Shown here piece after piece: positions 53,423 to 63,012 of a stretch of 64,000 nt of DNA. The translations under genes and the position numbers were made by a program. Within the stretch, counting starts at the first letter, position 1, and each line of letters opens with the position of its first letter. Below the pieces are notes generated by a model, which was not told where the DNA came from, did no database searches, and saw nothing but the letters and a program-made list of their open reading frames with translations. The stretch is from Corynebacterium propinquum DSM 44285 (GTDB lineage Bacteria; Actinomycetota; Actinomycetes; Mycobacteriales; Mycobacteriaceae): NCBI RefSeq assembly GCF_000375525.1, contig NZ_AQXC01000012.1, forward strand, positions 35,531-99,530, read 5' to 3'.

Positions 53423-54981
53423 TGCACCTCCCGGAGACTCGACAAGTTGATCGCATCAGTGACCATGGTCGGCTGAATCCCAGAAATTGCAGGATCGGAC
53501 AGCACGATATTCGGCAAATTCGCAACAGTCAGGGCCCCGGCATCATCCATGATTTGCGCGATAGCCGCGCTCATCTCCGCAGATGGGTCCTCGCTGCGGT
53601 CGGCGGCGTCGAAAAGCTCGCGCACCCGCGCGTTGTCATAGCCCAGGTAATAATCCGGGTTGCCAAACATATGCTCGGTATCGCGGGCTTCCAGATGCGC
53701 GATGATCGAGGCTTGATAATCCGCAGCACCATGCACCTGATTCAGCCAGACCGCCGGAAACTCAACGGTTTCTACCGCCACCTGGAAACCAACCTCGCGT
53801 AGCTGTGAATAGAGCAATTCTGCCAGCAACGTGGCATACGGCAGCGACGGCACCGTCAACGTGACCAGCTCACCATCGTAAGAGCTTTCCGCCAATAGCT
53901 CCCGTGCCCGCTCTGGATTATGCGGGTAATAGCCACCGCTGGTGTGAGCGCTGCTGGCGCTGCCACCGCTGTTGGTGTGACCGGCGCGGCGGACAACCTC
54001 GTCGAACCACGGGTCTGTCGGCGAGACCGGAGCGCCCGCAGTATCAGTAGCATGCCCGGAAAAGACCACCTCATTGGCAGCAGCTCGATCAATCGCGAGC
54101 GCCGCGGCCTGGCGCACCAACGGATCGTCGAAAGGCGCGGCCTGGTTATTCATGGAGAAAATGATCTCACCGTTGGTGGTGCCGATATCGACGTTGACGG
54201 CCTCATCCAGCGCATCCAACAGCTCCGGTGCCTGCATGGCCCACACGAGATCCACCTGGCCCGACTGCAAAGCATTAATCGAGGAGATCGCATCAGAGAA
54301 ATAACGCACTTCCACCGGCGACTGTGCGGGCTCACCCCAATAATCCTGTCGCGGGACAAACCGAATCGATTCCCCCGTCGCAAAGCTTTCCACCGTCAAC
54401 GGGCCCGTGCCGACGGGATCGGTGGCCAGCGCGTCCACGCCCGACGGCGACATCATGGCCCCGATGGTGGTGCCCATCGACCACAACCACTGCGAATCCG
54501 GATGCTTAAGTTGCACGCGCAGGGTGTATTCATCGAGTGCTTCGGCCTTAGCGACGACATCCATGCCGGATTTCAGGCCGTTCGTCCACTCCGTTTGCAC
54601 GTAACCAATGCTAAAAGCCGCGGTTTCGGCAGTAAAAGGCGAACCATCAGAAAAATTCACGCCCTCGCGCAGCTGAAAAATATATTCGGTGCGATCGTCC
54701 GAGACCTGCCACGAGGTCGCCAAATGCGGAACCACCGCACCGTCATCGTCGATGCGCACCAAAGTCTCATACACATCAGTCAGCAGCGCGCCGGGTGCGG
54801 CAGAACCACCGGTATTGGTGAAATCCAGCGAACTGGCAGCAGAGGTTGCTGCCACCACGATGGCATCGGCACTTTCGGGCCGCGCGTAATTGGCAGTGTG
54901 CCCAGCCGAGCACCCGGCCAACGCTAGTGCGCTGACCGAGGCAACAACTGCGCTGCCTGCTTTGCGCATTGGTGCGCGCAC
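53419..54981 (-). CDS. Peptide/nickel-type substrate-binding lipoprotein (family 5)
   Basis: 520 aa lipoprotein; lipobox ALALAGC gives C24. DVYETLVRIDDDGAVVPHLATSWQVSDDRTEYIFQLREGVNFSDG is the family 5 N-terminal domain. The ligand (peptide, opine, modified amino acid) cannot be told from sequence. Short loop rich in Ser/Gly/His near 335-355 is low complexity. GTG 54981 is used; ATG 54969 is also possible. One base separates it from the flavin monooxygenase gene. Confidence 0.9.
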   Translation of the reverse strand: MRAPMRKAGSAVVASVSALALAGCSAGHTANYARPESADAIVVAATSAASSLDFTNTGGSAAPGALLTDVYETLVRIDDDGAVVPHLATSWQVSDDRTEYIFQLREGVNFSDGSPFTAETAAFSIGYVQTEWTNGLKSGMDVVAKAEALDEYTLRVQLKHPDSQWLWSMGTTIGAMMSPSGVDALATDPVGTGPLTVESFATGESIRFVPRQDYWGEPAQSPVEVRYFSDAISSINALQSGQVDLVWAMQAPELLDALDEAVNVDIGTTNGEIIFSMNNQAAPFDDPLVRQAAALAIDRAAANEVVFSGHATDTAGAPVSPTDPWFDEVVRRAGHTNSGGSASSAHTSGGYYPHNPERARELLAESSYDGELVTLTVPSLPYATLLAELLYSQLREVGFQVAVETVEFPAVWLNQVHGAADYQASIIAHLEARDTEHMFGNPDYYLGYDNARVRELFDAADRSEDPSAEMSAAIAQIMDDAGALTVANLPNIVLSDPAISGIQPTMVTDAINLSSLREVQ

Positions 54982-54982
54982 G

Positions 54983-56071
54983 CTAGCCCAGCTGCCAAGC
55001 GTTCGCCAAATGCTGCATGCCCGCTGCCGTGTCGTCGAAAGTGGTGCCCTGCAGGGAAATCATCAACTCATCGGCGTGTGCGGTAGCGGCGAAATCCTGC
55101 AGGTAGTCGCGTACTTCGTCTTCGGTACCGACGGCAGTGTAATGCAGCATGGAAATAATTTGTTGCCCCTGTGGCGAGTGCACCAAATCCTCCAACTGGG
55201 CGTCGGTGATCTTCCGGCCGCGCGCAGCGAACGCACGGACGCGACTGCGAGCTACCTGGTCGAATTGCTGTTGAGCGCCCTCGGTGGTCTTGTCGGCGAT
55301 GACGTTGACCGCCGCGATGACATAAGGTTCGGAAAGGTATTCGGAGGGTTGGAAATTTTCGCGATAATAGGCCGTGGCATTTTCCAAGTGTTGCGGAGCG
55401 AAATGCGAGGCGAAGGCATAGGGCAGGCCATATTTCGCTGCCAGTGAGGCGCCAAACATGGACGAGCCCAAAATAAACAGTGGCACATTGGTATTCCGGC
55501 CCGGAATCGCAATGACACCGGGAACCGGGGAATCCTCCGGTGCACCCAAAAACCCTTGCAGTTGGCGCACATCGTCGGGGAAGTTTTCGGCCGCACGCGG
55601 ATCACGCCGTAAAGCACGACCCAAGGTATGCATGTCGGTGCCCGGTGCTCGGCCCAAGCCAAGATCGATACGGCCGGGATACATTTCCGCCAGCGTCCCG
55701 TACTGTTCTGCGATGGAATACGGCGAGTGGTTTGGCAGCATCACACCACCGGCGCCCAAACGGATCGAGTCCGTGTGCGCACCCACGTGTGCCATGATCA
55801 GCGCTGGCACGGATGAAGCGATGTGAGGCATGTTGTGGTGCTCGGCGTACCAAATACGTGAAAAGCCAAGTTTTTCTGCAGAACGAGCAAATTCCACCGA
55901 CCGAGCCATGGTGTCGGCGGTGGATTCTCCGGAATACAGAGTGCAGAAATCAATCAGGGACAGAGGGATTCTCTGAGCGGAAGCGTTGGCGGGACTAGTG
56001 GGGCTCGCTGCGCTAGCGGCATCAGTGGAATTAGTGGAACCAGCGGAACCAGTGGAAACAGAATCAGACAT
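54983..56071 (-). CDS. Luciferase-like flavin-dependent monooxygenase (MsnO8-type LLM)
   Basis: 362 aa TIM-barrel FMNH2-dependent oxidoreductase. FSRIWYAEHHNMPHIASSVPALIM is the LLM family's AEHH segment, AEQYGTLAEMYPGRIDLGLGRAPG the second, and FILGSSMFGASLAAKYGLPYAFASHF the third. Residues 5-35 are an unusual Ser/Thr/Ala-rich tract encoded by repeats. ATG 56071 lies ten bases after TAATTT; the in-frame TTG at 56083 is less likely. The C. glutamicum relative also lies by brnQ-aecD (from memory). Directly coupled to the peptide ABC genes. Confidence 0.88.
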   Translation of the reverse strand: MSDSVSTGSAGSTNSTDAASAASPTSPANASAQRIPLSLIDFCTLYSGESTADTMARSVEFARSAEKLGFSRIWYAEHHNMPHIASSVPALIMAHVGAHTDSIRLGAGGVMLPNHSPYSIAEQYGTLAEMYPGRIDLGLGRAPGTDMHTLGRALRRDPRAAENFPDDVRQLQGFLGAPEDSPVPGVIAIPGRNTNVPLFILGSSMFGASLAAKYGLPYAFASHFAPQHLENATAYYRENFQPSEYLSEPYVIAAVNVIADKTTEGAQQQFDQVARSRVRAFAARGRKITDAQLEDLVHSPQGQQIISMLHYTAVGTEDEVRDYLQDFAATAHADELMISLQGTTFDDTAAGMQHLANAWQLG

Positions 56072-56160
56072 AATGCCCGCCAAATTAGTCTTTGATTATC
56101 TTCTGCGCAATATTTTCCAGTGCAATATCTTCTTGCGCGAAGGTTTCCTCGTGGATGCGT

Positions 56161-57564
56161 TTATGCTCCGCGCACTGCTTCCTGGCGCAGGCGAGCCTGC
56201 GCTGGTGCTTGCCGTGGCTTCGAAATATCCATAATGAGACCAATGACTACAGCGATGAGCACCGGCAATACCCAGCCGAGGTCTACTGCGTGCAGCGGCG
56301 TCCAGCCGATGATCGACTCCAGGCCTTCCACACCCTGGGATACAGCGACCATGAACGCGGACCACACGACTGCGGTCCACAGCCCGATGCGGAAGGTGAA
56401 GAAGAAGTTCACCTTGCCGCCGAATGCGGGCTCGAGCAAAGTGAGAATGATCAGGGTGATTGCTGGCGGGTACAAGAAGATGATGATTGGCACGGCAATA
56501 TCCAGCACGAAATCCAGACCCTGCGCGGCCAGCACCAGCGAAACCACGGTGAAGATGACGGCCCAGACGCGGTAGCCCATCTGTGGGGTCAGCGTCGCAA
56601 AGAACTCAGAGGTCGACGAGATCAGGCCGACGGCGGTGGTCAAACACGCCAGCAAGACGATGAAAGCCCAAATGATCTGGCCTGGGGTACCCAGCGCGGA
56701 TTCGGCAGCAGCAGACAAGATTGCCGCACCGGAATCATGATCCGCAGCGCCCGGCAGCGTCTGGCCGATATAACCCAAGCCGATATAAATGGCTGCCAAG
56801 AATGCACCAGCGATGATGCCGGTGGTGATGGTGCCGCGAACCAGCTGACCGCCTTCAGCAAAACCCTTGGTGCGCAGCGTAGAAATGATGACGATACCGA
56901 AGGCCAGACCAGCGATGGAGTCCATCGTCAGGTAGCCCTCCAACAGGCCGGAGGTGAATGCGGATTCTGAGTATTCCTCAGCAGCAGTCAAGGTCTGCGG
57001 TTCAAAATTGGTGATCGCAGAAACCACCAGGATGATCAGCAAAATGGTCAGCGCCGGGGTCAAAATACGGCCCAGAGTGTCCATGATGGTGGTCGGGCGC
57101 CAGGCCAGAGCCAGGGCGACGCCGAAGAAGATCAGGCAGAAAATCCAGTTCGCGGCCGTGCCTTCAAAACCCAGGATCGGGGTGATCGCGGTTTCAAAAG
57201 ATACGGCAGCAGTGCGGGGCAACGCGTAAAACGCACCGATTGACAGGTAGGCCAACAGCGAAAAGACCAGGCCGAAAATGGCGCCGCCGCGGGCAGCGAG
57301 GTCGCGCACGCTGTTACCGGAAATAGCGATGGCGATGATTGCCAGCACCGGCAAGACCACGCCGGAGCCGACGAACCCGAGGATCGCCGGCCAGAAGTTT
57401 TCGCCCGATTGCACACCGAGCATCGGCGGGAAAATCAGGTTTCCGGCGCCGAAAAACATCGAAAACAGCATCAACGAACTGAAGATGATGATGCTGATGC
57501 CCGCACCGGACTTCGCAGAACCGCCTGCCGAATCCTGCTGAGCCTGGGTAGCAGCTGTTGCCAT
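56161..57564 (-). CDS. brnQ: Branched-chain amino acid transporter (LIVCS family)
   Basis: 467 aa, twelve helices, sodium/proton-coupled uptake of Ile, Leu, Val (and Met in C. glutamicum). FSMFFGAGNLIFPPMLGVQSG near 35 is the family signature. MDSIAGLAFGIVIISTLRTKG follows near 215. Its own -10 (TACAGT on the minus strand about 57616) precedes it. A homologue follows aecD in C. glutamicum, where the pair is co-transcribed. AAGGTGAC precedes the ATG. Confidence 0.95.
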   Translation of the reverse strand: MATAATQAQQDSAGGSAKSGAGISIIIFSSLMLFSMFFGAGNLIFPPMLGVQSGENFWPAILGFVGSGVVLPVLAIIAIAISGNSVRDLAARGGAIFGLVFSLLAYLSIGAFYALPRTAAVSFETAITPILGFEGTAANWIFCLIFFGVALALAWRPTTIMDTLGRILTPALTILLIILVVSAITNFEPQTLTAAEEYSESAFTSGLLEGYLTMDSIAGLAFGIVIISTLRTKGFAEGGQLVRGTITTGIIAGAFLAAIYIGLGYIGQTLPGAADHDSGAAILSAAAESALGTPGQIIWAFIVLLACLTTAVGLISSTSEFFATLTPQMGYRVWAVIFTVVSLVLAAQGLDFVLDIAVPIIIFLYPPAITLIILTLLEPAFGGKVNFFFTFRIGLWTAVVWSAFMVAVSQGVEGLESIIGWTPLHAVDLGWVLPVLIAVVIGLIMDISKPRQAPAQARLRQEAVRGA

Positions 57565-57668
57565 AGTGAGTCACCTTAACTTTGTGGGTGAGTAGTGAAG
57601 AATATTCAGAATACTGTACACAGACCCTAACCAGTTTGCGGTGATGAGACTATCAGATTGCCAGATTT

Positions 57669-58841
57669 TTATTCAGCTGCCCGCTTGTCGACGGCGGCCT
57701 TGATCCGGGCGATCGCTTCTTCCAAAATTTCCCGCGACGTTGCAAAGTTCAGCCGCGCGTGCCCGGCGCCTCCGGTGCCGAAGTCCGTGCCTTCATTCAA
57801 CCCTACTTTCGCGTGACGACGAAGCCACTGCGCCGGGGTATCCAGATCACCCAATGCGGTATCGCGGAAATCCAACCACATCAGGTAAGTCGCGTGCGTG
57901 GCAGAAACCCGCAACCCTTCGACGGCCTCCGGCAAGGCCTGCACGAGCCAATCGCGGGTGGCACGCAGATACTTCACCTGCGCGTCCAACTCGCCGCGGG
58001 CGTCGCGGTAACAGGTCTGCGAAGCCACGATGCCTAACGTGCCGGTGCCGTCTTTCGCGACGCCGGTTAACTGTGACCATTTTTCGCGGTCAGCGTCATG
58101 GGAAAAGATGATTTGTGCACATTTCAGCCCGGCGATATTCCAGGCTTTGGAGGCAGCCGTGACGGTGAAACATACCCGCGCGGCTTTCTCTGATAGCGAA
58201 GCCGCCGGTACATGTTCGCCGTCATAAACCAGCGGCGCATGGATCTCGTCGAGCAATAACCGCGCGTCGTAGGCGTCGGCAAGCTCCACTAAGCGGGTCA
58301 GGGTCTCGCGGGAAAAGACCTCACCCAGCGGGTTATACGGATTCGACAGCACCAGTGCACCGGCGCCGTTCTGGAAGGCCTTCTCAATCTCGTTGAGATC
58401 CAGCCCACCGTAGGCAGACACCTCGATTTTCTCCCGACCAGCAGTTGTTGGCAGCTCCAGCAGCGGTGGGTACGACGGGGTAGGGATGATGACCGCGGAG
58501 TTCTCGCGCGTGAAATGCTGCAGGCCTAACAAGAGGCCGCGCACCACATCCGCACACCAGACAATATTGTGCGGGTCCGGGCGCCAACCGAAGTAGTCAG
58601 AATAAAATTCAGCGACGGACTCCGCCAGATGTGTTGTGTGCGGCGCTGGGGAATAGCCAAAGGTTTCTGCTTCTACGGCATCCCGGATGCGCTGGTGCAC
58701 CGGCGCGGCGGTGGGAAAATCGCTCTCGGCGACCCACAGTGGCAGCACGTCGTCGTCAAAAACTGTCCACTTGCGTGTGCCACGGGCACGAAGCTGTTCC
58801 AGATCCGGGAAGTTCAGGTGAGGTTTTTCTTGCGTGTTCAT
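57669..58841 (-). CDS. aecD: Cystathionine beta-lyase / C-S lyase (PatB/MalY type)
   Basis: 390 aa PLP enzyme of aminotransferase fold that cleaves S-substituted cysteines (cystathionine, aminoethylcysteine) to thiol, pyruvate and ammonia. PLP Lys in TAASKAWNIAGLKCAQ near 225; DDVLPLWVAESDFPTAAPV N-terminal segment; NPYNPLGEVFSRETL. Same class as the lyase used by axillary corynebacteria to release odorous thiols. ATG 58841 follows TAGGCT by seven bases (leaderless). Followed by brnQ. Confidence 0.93.
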   Translation of the reverse strand: MNTQEKPHLNFPDLEQLRARGTRKWTVFDDDVLPLWVAESDFPTAAPVHQRIRDAVEAETFGYSPAPHTTHLAESVAEFYSDYFGWRPDPHNIVWCADVVRGLLLGLQHFTRENSAVIIPTPSYPPLLELPTTAGREKIEVSAYGGLDLNEIEKAFQNGAGALVLSNPYNPLGEVFSRETLTRLVELADAYDARLLLDEIHAPLVYDGEHVPAASLSEKAARVCFTVTAASKAWNIAGLKCAQIIFSHDADREKWSQLTGVAKDGTGTLGIVASQTCYRDARGELDAQVKYLRATRDWLVQALPEAVEGLRVSATHATYLMWLDFRDTALGDLDTPAQWLRRHAKVGLNEGTDFGTGGAGHARLNFATSREILEEAIARIKAAVDKRAAE

Positions 58842-58897
58842 GCGCCCCAGCCTAGTGACAGTCGCGTGTGTGCTCAGGCCGGAAGCGCCACCGCGAG

Positions 58898-60781
58898 CTA
58901 ATTAGTGCTGTCGTGCACCATGCCATAGCGTTGGAAATGCTGCCGTTGTTCCTCTGTGACCTGCTTATCTGGGTTTGCAGAAACAGATTCCGAAAGCTCC
59001 AACAACTGTGCATATATTCCACCGCTACGCGCCAATTCCACTGGCGAACCAGACTCGACCACCTCGCCTTTTTCCAAGGTGAAGATCGTATCCACGTCCG
59101 CGATGGTGGATAGCCGGTGCGCGATGATCAACGTCGTACGATCTTTCATCAGCTCTTCCAACCCGGCCTGCACGCTGCGTTCTGCCTTGGTATCCAGCGC
59201 AGAAGTAGCCTCATCCAGGATCAACAGCGGGGCATCTTTCAACATGGCGCGCGCGACGGCCACACGTTGTTTCTGGCCGCCGGATAGGCGCAGGCCACGC
59301 TCGCCGATCACGGTGTCGTAGCCGTCTGGGAATTCTGCGATGAAATCGTGCGCATTGGCTCGCCGCGCCACCGCGATGACTTCCTCGTCACTGGCCTCCG
59401 GTTTACCGTAGGCAATGTTTTCGCGGATCGTGCCGGAAAACAGGGATGGTTCCTGGAACACCACGCCGACAGACGAACGCAATTTCTCCGGGCTCAACTC
59501 TGCGGTTTCGTGGCCAAGCACGGACACGCTGCCCGCTTGCGGCTGGTACAACCCCAGCAGCAAGTTCACCACGGTGGATTTACCGCCTCCGGATTCACCG
59601 ATCAGCGCGATCTTGCTGCCCTGCGGCGCCGAAAGTGAAATATCGTTGAGCACCGGTTTGTCTTCTTCATAAGCGAATTTCACGTTGCGGAATTCGAAGC
59701 CGGGCTCGGAATCTGCCTGCTGCAGCGGTGCCGGAACTGCGGGGTCGACCTCGGGGATGTCCGGGGCATCGATGGTTTTGCGCAATTGCGGGTTGGCGCT
59801 GTCGTCGAGCTCTTCGTCCATGATGCGGAAATAACCCCGGGAGTTAGCCATGGCCTTTTGCGCGGCGTCGACAAGAAACGACAGCATGAACACCGGGGTT
59901 TTCGCCATGTTCATCAGCTGAATGAGCATGACCATTTGGCCGAGCGAGAAATGGCCCTCCAGCGTGCGCCAAAAAATCACGGCATAGATGCCGAAAAACA
60001 ACACAGCGGTGGTCAACCCACGCGCGATATCCATCGCATGCCACCAGCGCGACTGCGGGCGGGTAATCGAGACCGTACGACGGTAAGCGTTGCCGAAACT
60101 TGCCAGCTCGCGAACCTCAGAAACGAAAGACTTGGCAATTTTTACCTGACCGACGGCTTCGGCAAAGCGTGAATTCGCCGTATCGATTTCTTCGTTTTTC
60201 TCGTGCTCGTAGCTTTGCCACCGCTTGGACGTCAGCGCCGTCAACCACAGGTATGTCGGGAACAACAGCGCCAGCAACACCGCCAACGGCCAGTAATAGA
60301 AAATGGTGATACCTAAAATCACGAACAACTGAATGATGATCGTGAACATGTTGTTCGAGAAATACTGGATAAATTGCGTGACCGCGTGAATGGAACGATC
60401 CAGCCGGGCGATAATCGCACCGGTGTTCTGGTTATCGTGAAAGCGTTGCGGTAAAGCCAGCAGCTTCGCGTAGTAGCGCGTCGACAAGATTTGGCGCAGG
60501 CGCGCCGCCATCATATCGCCCCAGTAGCCGCCAAGGTTATCGACCAGCACGCGTACCGCATCGGCGGCAAACAATGCGACGGCCAGCCACAAGACCGTCG
60601 TCAAGACCTTAGAGGTATCGTTGCCTTCGCGGATCCCTTCAGCGATCACGTCGGTGGTTTGGCCAACCAGAAACGGCCCGATCATCGAGACCACCGCGAC
60701 CACGATTGCGGATACGATAACGCCTAAATACAGCGGCCACAGCGCCGAGGCACTGCGCATGATGCGAAATAGGGAAGACAC
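58898..60781 (-). CDS. ABC exporter with fused membrane and ATPase domains
   Basis: 627 aa half-transporter that works as a dimer. Six-helix domain (about 1-335), linker, ATPase domain: Walker A IGESGGGKST near 400, RLSGGQKQRVAVARAML, Walker B LLILDEATSALD, IIAHRLSTIADVD. Substrate unknown (drug or lipid type). GTG start; ends TEEQRQHFQRYGMVHDSTN. Divergent from the lipoprotein gene; the 222-base gap shows TACCAT as a possible -10 for the rightward gene. Confidence 0.88.
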   Translation of the reverse strand: MSSLFRIMRSASALWPLYLGVIVSAIVVAVVSMIGPFLVGQTTDVIAEGIREGNDTSKVLTTVLWLAVALFAADAVRVLVDNLGGYWGDMMAARLRQILSTRYYAKLLALPQRFHDNQNTGAIIARLDRSIHAVTQFIQYFSNNMFTIIIQLFVILGITIFYYWPLAVLLALLFPTYLWLTALTSKRWQSYEHEKNEEIDTANSRFAEAVGQVKIAKSFVSEVRELASFGNAYRRTVSITRPQSRWWHAMDIARGLTTAVLFFGIYAVIFWRTLEGHFSLGQMVMLIQLMNMAKTPVFMLSFLVDAAQKAMANSRGYFRIMDEELDDSANPQLRKTIDAPDIPEVDPAVPAPLQQADSEPGFEFRNVKFAYEEDKPVLNDISLSAPQGSKIALIGESGGGKSTVVNLLLGLYQPQAGSVSVLGHETAELSPEKLRSSVGVVFQEPSLFSGTIRENIAYGKPEASDEEVIAVARRANAHDFIAEFPDGYDTVIGERGLRLSGGQKQRVAVARAMLKDAPLLILDEATSALDTKAERSVQAGLEELMKDRTTLIIAHRLSTIADVDTIFTLEKGEVVESGSPVELARSGGIYAQLLELSESVSANPDKQVTEEQRQHFQRYGMVHDSTN

Positions 60782-61003
60782 GACGAATTCACGCTTTCAT
60801 AAGGTATTACTGATCAGTCAGGGTGCAGAACTTACCATTGTGCCACTGTCGACGAACATCTGTTGTGCTGCGGTATCCGGTGATAGCTTTCGGTTACCAT
60901 AGACGGGACGTAGGAAGACAGCGAAAACTGGGGTGGTCAGCCCCGGCGGGGTGGTCCAGCCCCAACGGCTACAAGCAGTGTGCTGAAAGGCAGTGGAAAA
61001 CCA

Positions 61004-61567
61004 ATGGTGAAACCAATCGCGAAGCCACAGACAACGACGCGGGCCTGGTTTGTCGGTGTCCTTGGCACCCTGGCGTTGGGCCTGGCGGCCTGCGGGGATC
61101 CGAATGGTGGTAGCAGCGCAGACCCAGCCAGCACCATTGAGGTGGAAGAAACCGAGGAACCGGATTACAAATCCAAAGATGTCGATCCGATCAGACCCGA
61201 CAACGTCAATGCCCAGGTGGAAGACCCAGGCTACGGGGTGAGCTTCACTTACCAGGGCGCGGTGTCGGCCTCAAATGGTGGCACGGTGGTGACCATCGCT
61301 GTGCGCAACGACAATGATGTGACCCTGCCGCCGGATGCGTTCGACGAGCCGACCCTGGAAACCGGCAACGGCGGTGGAAATTACAGCAAGGTGGATTTAT
61401 TGCAATCCAACCCAGAGGATGGCGAGGCACTCGGCGGGTTGGATCTGCCGCTGGGCGTTGGCGCCACGACGAACTTGCAGTATGTCTTCGATACCACCCC
61501 TGGCGCGCTGTGGGACGCGCGCCTGACCATCGGCAACGTGGTGTATGAAGGAAACCTGAGCAACTAG
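61004..61567 (+). CDS. Lipoprotein of unknown function
   Basis: 187 aa from ATG 61004 (GTG 60980 also in frame, adding eight residues). Lipobox LGLAAC gives C30, then an acidic Glu/Asp/Thr linker and a compact beta-rich domain of about 120 residues: VSFTYQGAVSASNGGTVVTIAVRNDND resembles DUF4352-like immunoglobulin domains, but I do not claim the family. The stop codon begins a repeat tract. No partner gene. Confidence 0.75.
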   Translation: MVKPIAKPQTTTRAWFVGVLGTLALGLAACGDPNGGSSADPASTIEVEETEEPDYKSKDVDPIRPDNVNAQVEDPGYGVSFTYQGAVSASNGGTVVTIAVRNDNDVTLPPDAFDEPTLETGNGGGNYSKVDLLQSNPEDGEALGGLDLPLGVGATTNLQYVFDTTPGALWDARLTIGNVVYEGNLSN

Positions 61568-61632
61568 TGGCTGGTGGCCGGTGGCTAGTGCCTAGTGGCG
61601 GGTGCCTAGTCTCTGGTGCCTGGTGGCGGGCG
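61561..61632. repeat. Degenerate CTAGTGGC/CTGGTGCC repeat tract at the lipoprotein stop
   Basis: The sequence from 61561 is built of variations of CTAGTGGCTGGTGGC and GTGCCTAGTGGCGG, spanning the stop codon at 61565-61567. No gene or stable hairpin is seen in it. Confidence 0.8.
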
Positions 61633-61677
61633 TCCAGCATCGAGGACCTGGCGCGCCGGGGTTGTTCCGTTCTAGCC

Positions 61678-63009
61678 TTACTGCCCCCGGGATTCGGTAG
61701 GGAAGTGTTCGGCCAACCGTGGGACTCGGGATTCTGACATGGTGGCTTGTCCAGTGCCGAAATCCAGCCGCCAGGTGCGCCCTGTGGCCGAATAGCTGTC
61801 AAAGCCGGGGTTACCGGTGCGGGCGAACGACAATAAAGCCTCGTGCAGTCGTCTGCGCCCGGCATGTTCACTGGCGCTGTCATTGTCGCCGTCACTGACG
61901 CCAAATAAGTACGCGATATCAGAAGAATGCTGCACGCCACCCGCGGTGCTGCGGTAGTATTCGGACAACCAGACTGGCCCGGTGGCCTTGGTGACCGCGC
62001 TGGCAGCCCAGCGTCCAATCAGAGCATCCGTGAGCAACCGGCCCATGGGGCGGTAAGGATCCAGCGCGAGCGCACCTTCCATCCACTCGTCAAAATTACG
62101 GGAAAGTTGCAGATCCCGTGCGGTCTTTTTAAACAGTGCTTTGGAGCCTGGCACACTGTGCACCCACGGCTTGCTATCGGTGGCCGCCAGCGGGTGGTGG
62201 TGAAATTCATCGTGTGTGGTAGATACCCACAGTCGGACGTCGGCAAGCTCGCCCAATTCGCGCAAGTCGGGCCCTAACGCGACGTCATTAATGTGTAGGT
62301 ATTTGAAGCGCTGGTAGCCGCGGTCGAGTTTTTTCTGCGGCAGTTCGGCCAAACGGCGGCGAGTCAGCGGTACTTGCATTGCCATGCGCAGGGTAGAGGT
62401 GCGGGCCTCGATTGGTTGGCGTGGTGAGGCCGGCGACATGACTATTGCGCGCCGGAAACCGCCCCGATAATGATCCGGTCGGCAGAGCCACAGCACTAAG
62501 TTGGCCCCAGCGGACTGTCCGGCCAGGGTAACGTTGGTGGGATCACCGCCAAAAGATTCAATATTACGCTGAATCCACTCTAAGGCCAGTAGGCAGTCGT
62601 GCACTCCTCGGTAATGACCGGGGGCATCGTTATTGAAGCGTGCAAAACCAGGTAATTTCTTACGGTAACCAATATTGACCTGCACGCAGCCAGCCTGCAC
62701 GTTGGCTGTGGCATCGTGGCGCGGGTCATCGTGTGAACCAGTTTCGAATGATCCACCGTGGATAAACACGATGACCGGAAGATCGTCGCGATCGCGGGCG
62801 TCGGGCGGGGTTGCGATCGTCAGCGCTACTGCCTCTGGTGCAGGAGTGCTGGCATCCACATCACCGTTGGCAGTGCACAGTTCGGCGTCGTCAAATGTCC
62901 CGGAGAAATTTGCATACGGAATGGAATAAAAGCGCCGCACCGTGTGGTTGTTGCTCCAGGCCCCGGTGATCATGCCAGTGGGAGTAACGACGTGTGGTTG
63001 TGATGTCAT
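61678..63009 (-). CDS. Carboxylesterase (type B)
   Basis: 443 aa, alpha/beta hydrolase. VIVFIHGGSFETGSHDDP holds the oxyanion HGG, then GVHDCLLALEWIQRNIESFGGDPTNVTLAGQSAGANLV with the nucleophile Ser in GQSAG. Length is shorter than the ~500-aa norm. Late catalytic His not clearly placed. No signal peptide, so cytoplasmic. TAGTGT lies eight bases before the ATG (leaderless). Only three bases separate it from the truncated gene upstream. Confidence 0.88.
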   Translation of the reverse strand: MTSQPHVVTPTGMITGAWSNNHTVRRFYSIPYANFSGTFDDAELCTANGDVDASTPAPEAVALTIATPPDARDRDDLPVIVFIHGGSFETGSHDDPRHDATANVQAGCVQVNIGYRKKLPGFARFNNDAPGHYRGVHDCLLALEWIQRNIESFGGDPTNVTLAGQSAGANLVLWLCRPDHYRGGFRRAIVMSPASPRQPIEARTSTLRMAMQVPLTRRRLAELPQKKLDRGYQRFKYLHINDVALGPDLRELGELADVRLWVSTTHDEFHHHPLAATDSKPWVHSVPGSKALFKKTARDLQLSRNFDEWMEGALALDPYRPMGRLLTDALIGRWAASAVTKATGPVWLSEYYRSTAGGVQHSSDIAYLFGVSDGDNDSASEHAGRRRLHEALLSFARTGNPGFDSYSATGRTWRLDFGTGQATMSESRVPRLAEHFPTESRGQ

Positions 63010-63012
63010 AAA

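Noticed and set aside
53920..54927. A 335-codon frame antisense to the peptide-binding lipoprotein
   Set aside because: Arg/His-rich composition and complete overlap with a certain gene.
56092..56970. A 292-codon frame antisense to brnQ
   Set aside because: Complementary shadow with acidic/Gln/His-rich composition and no family.
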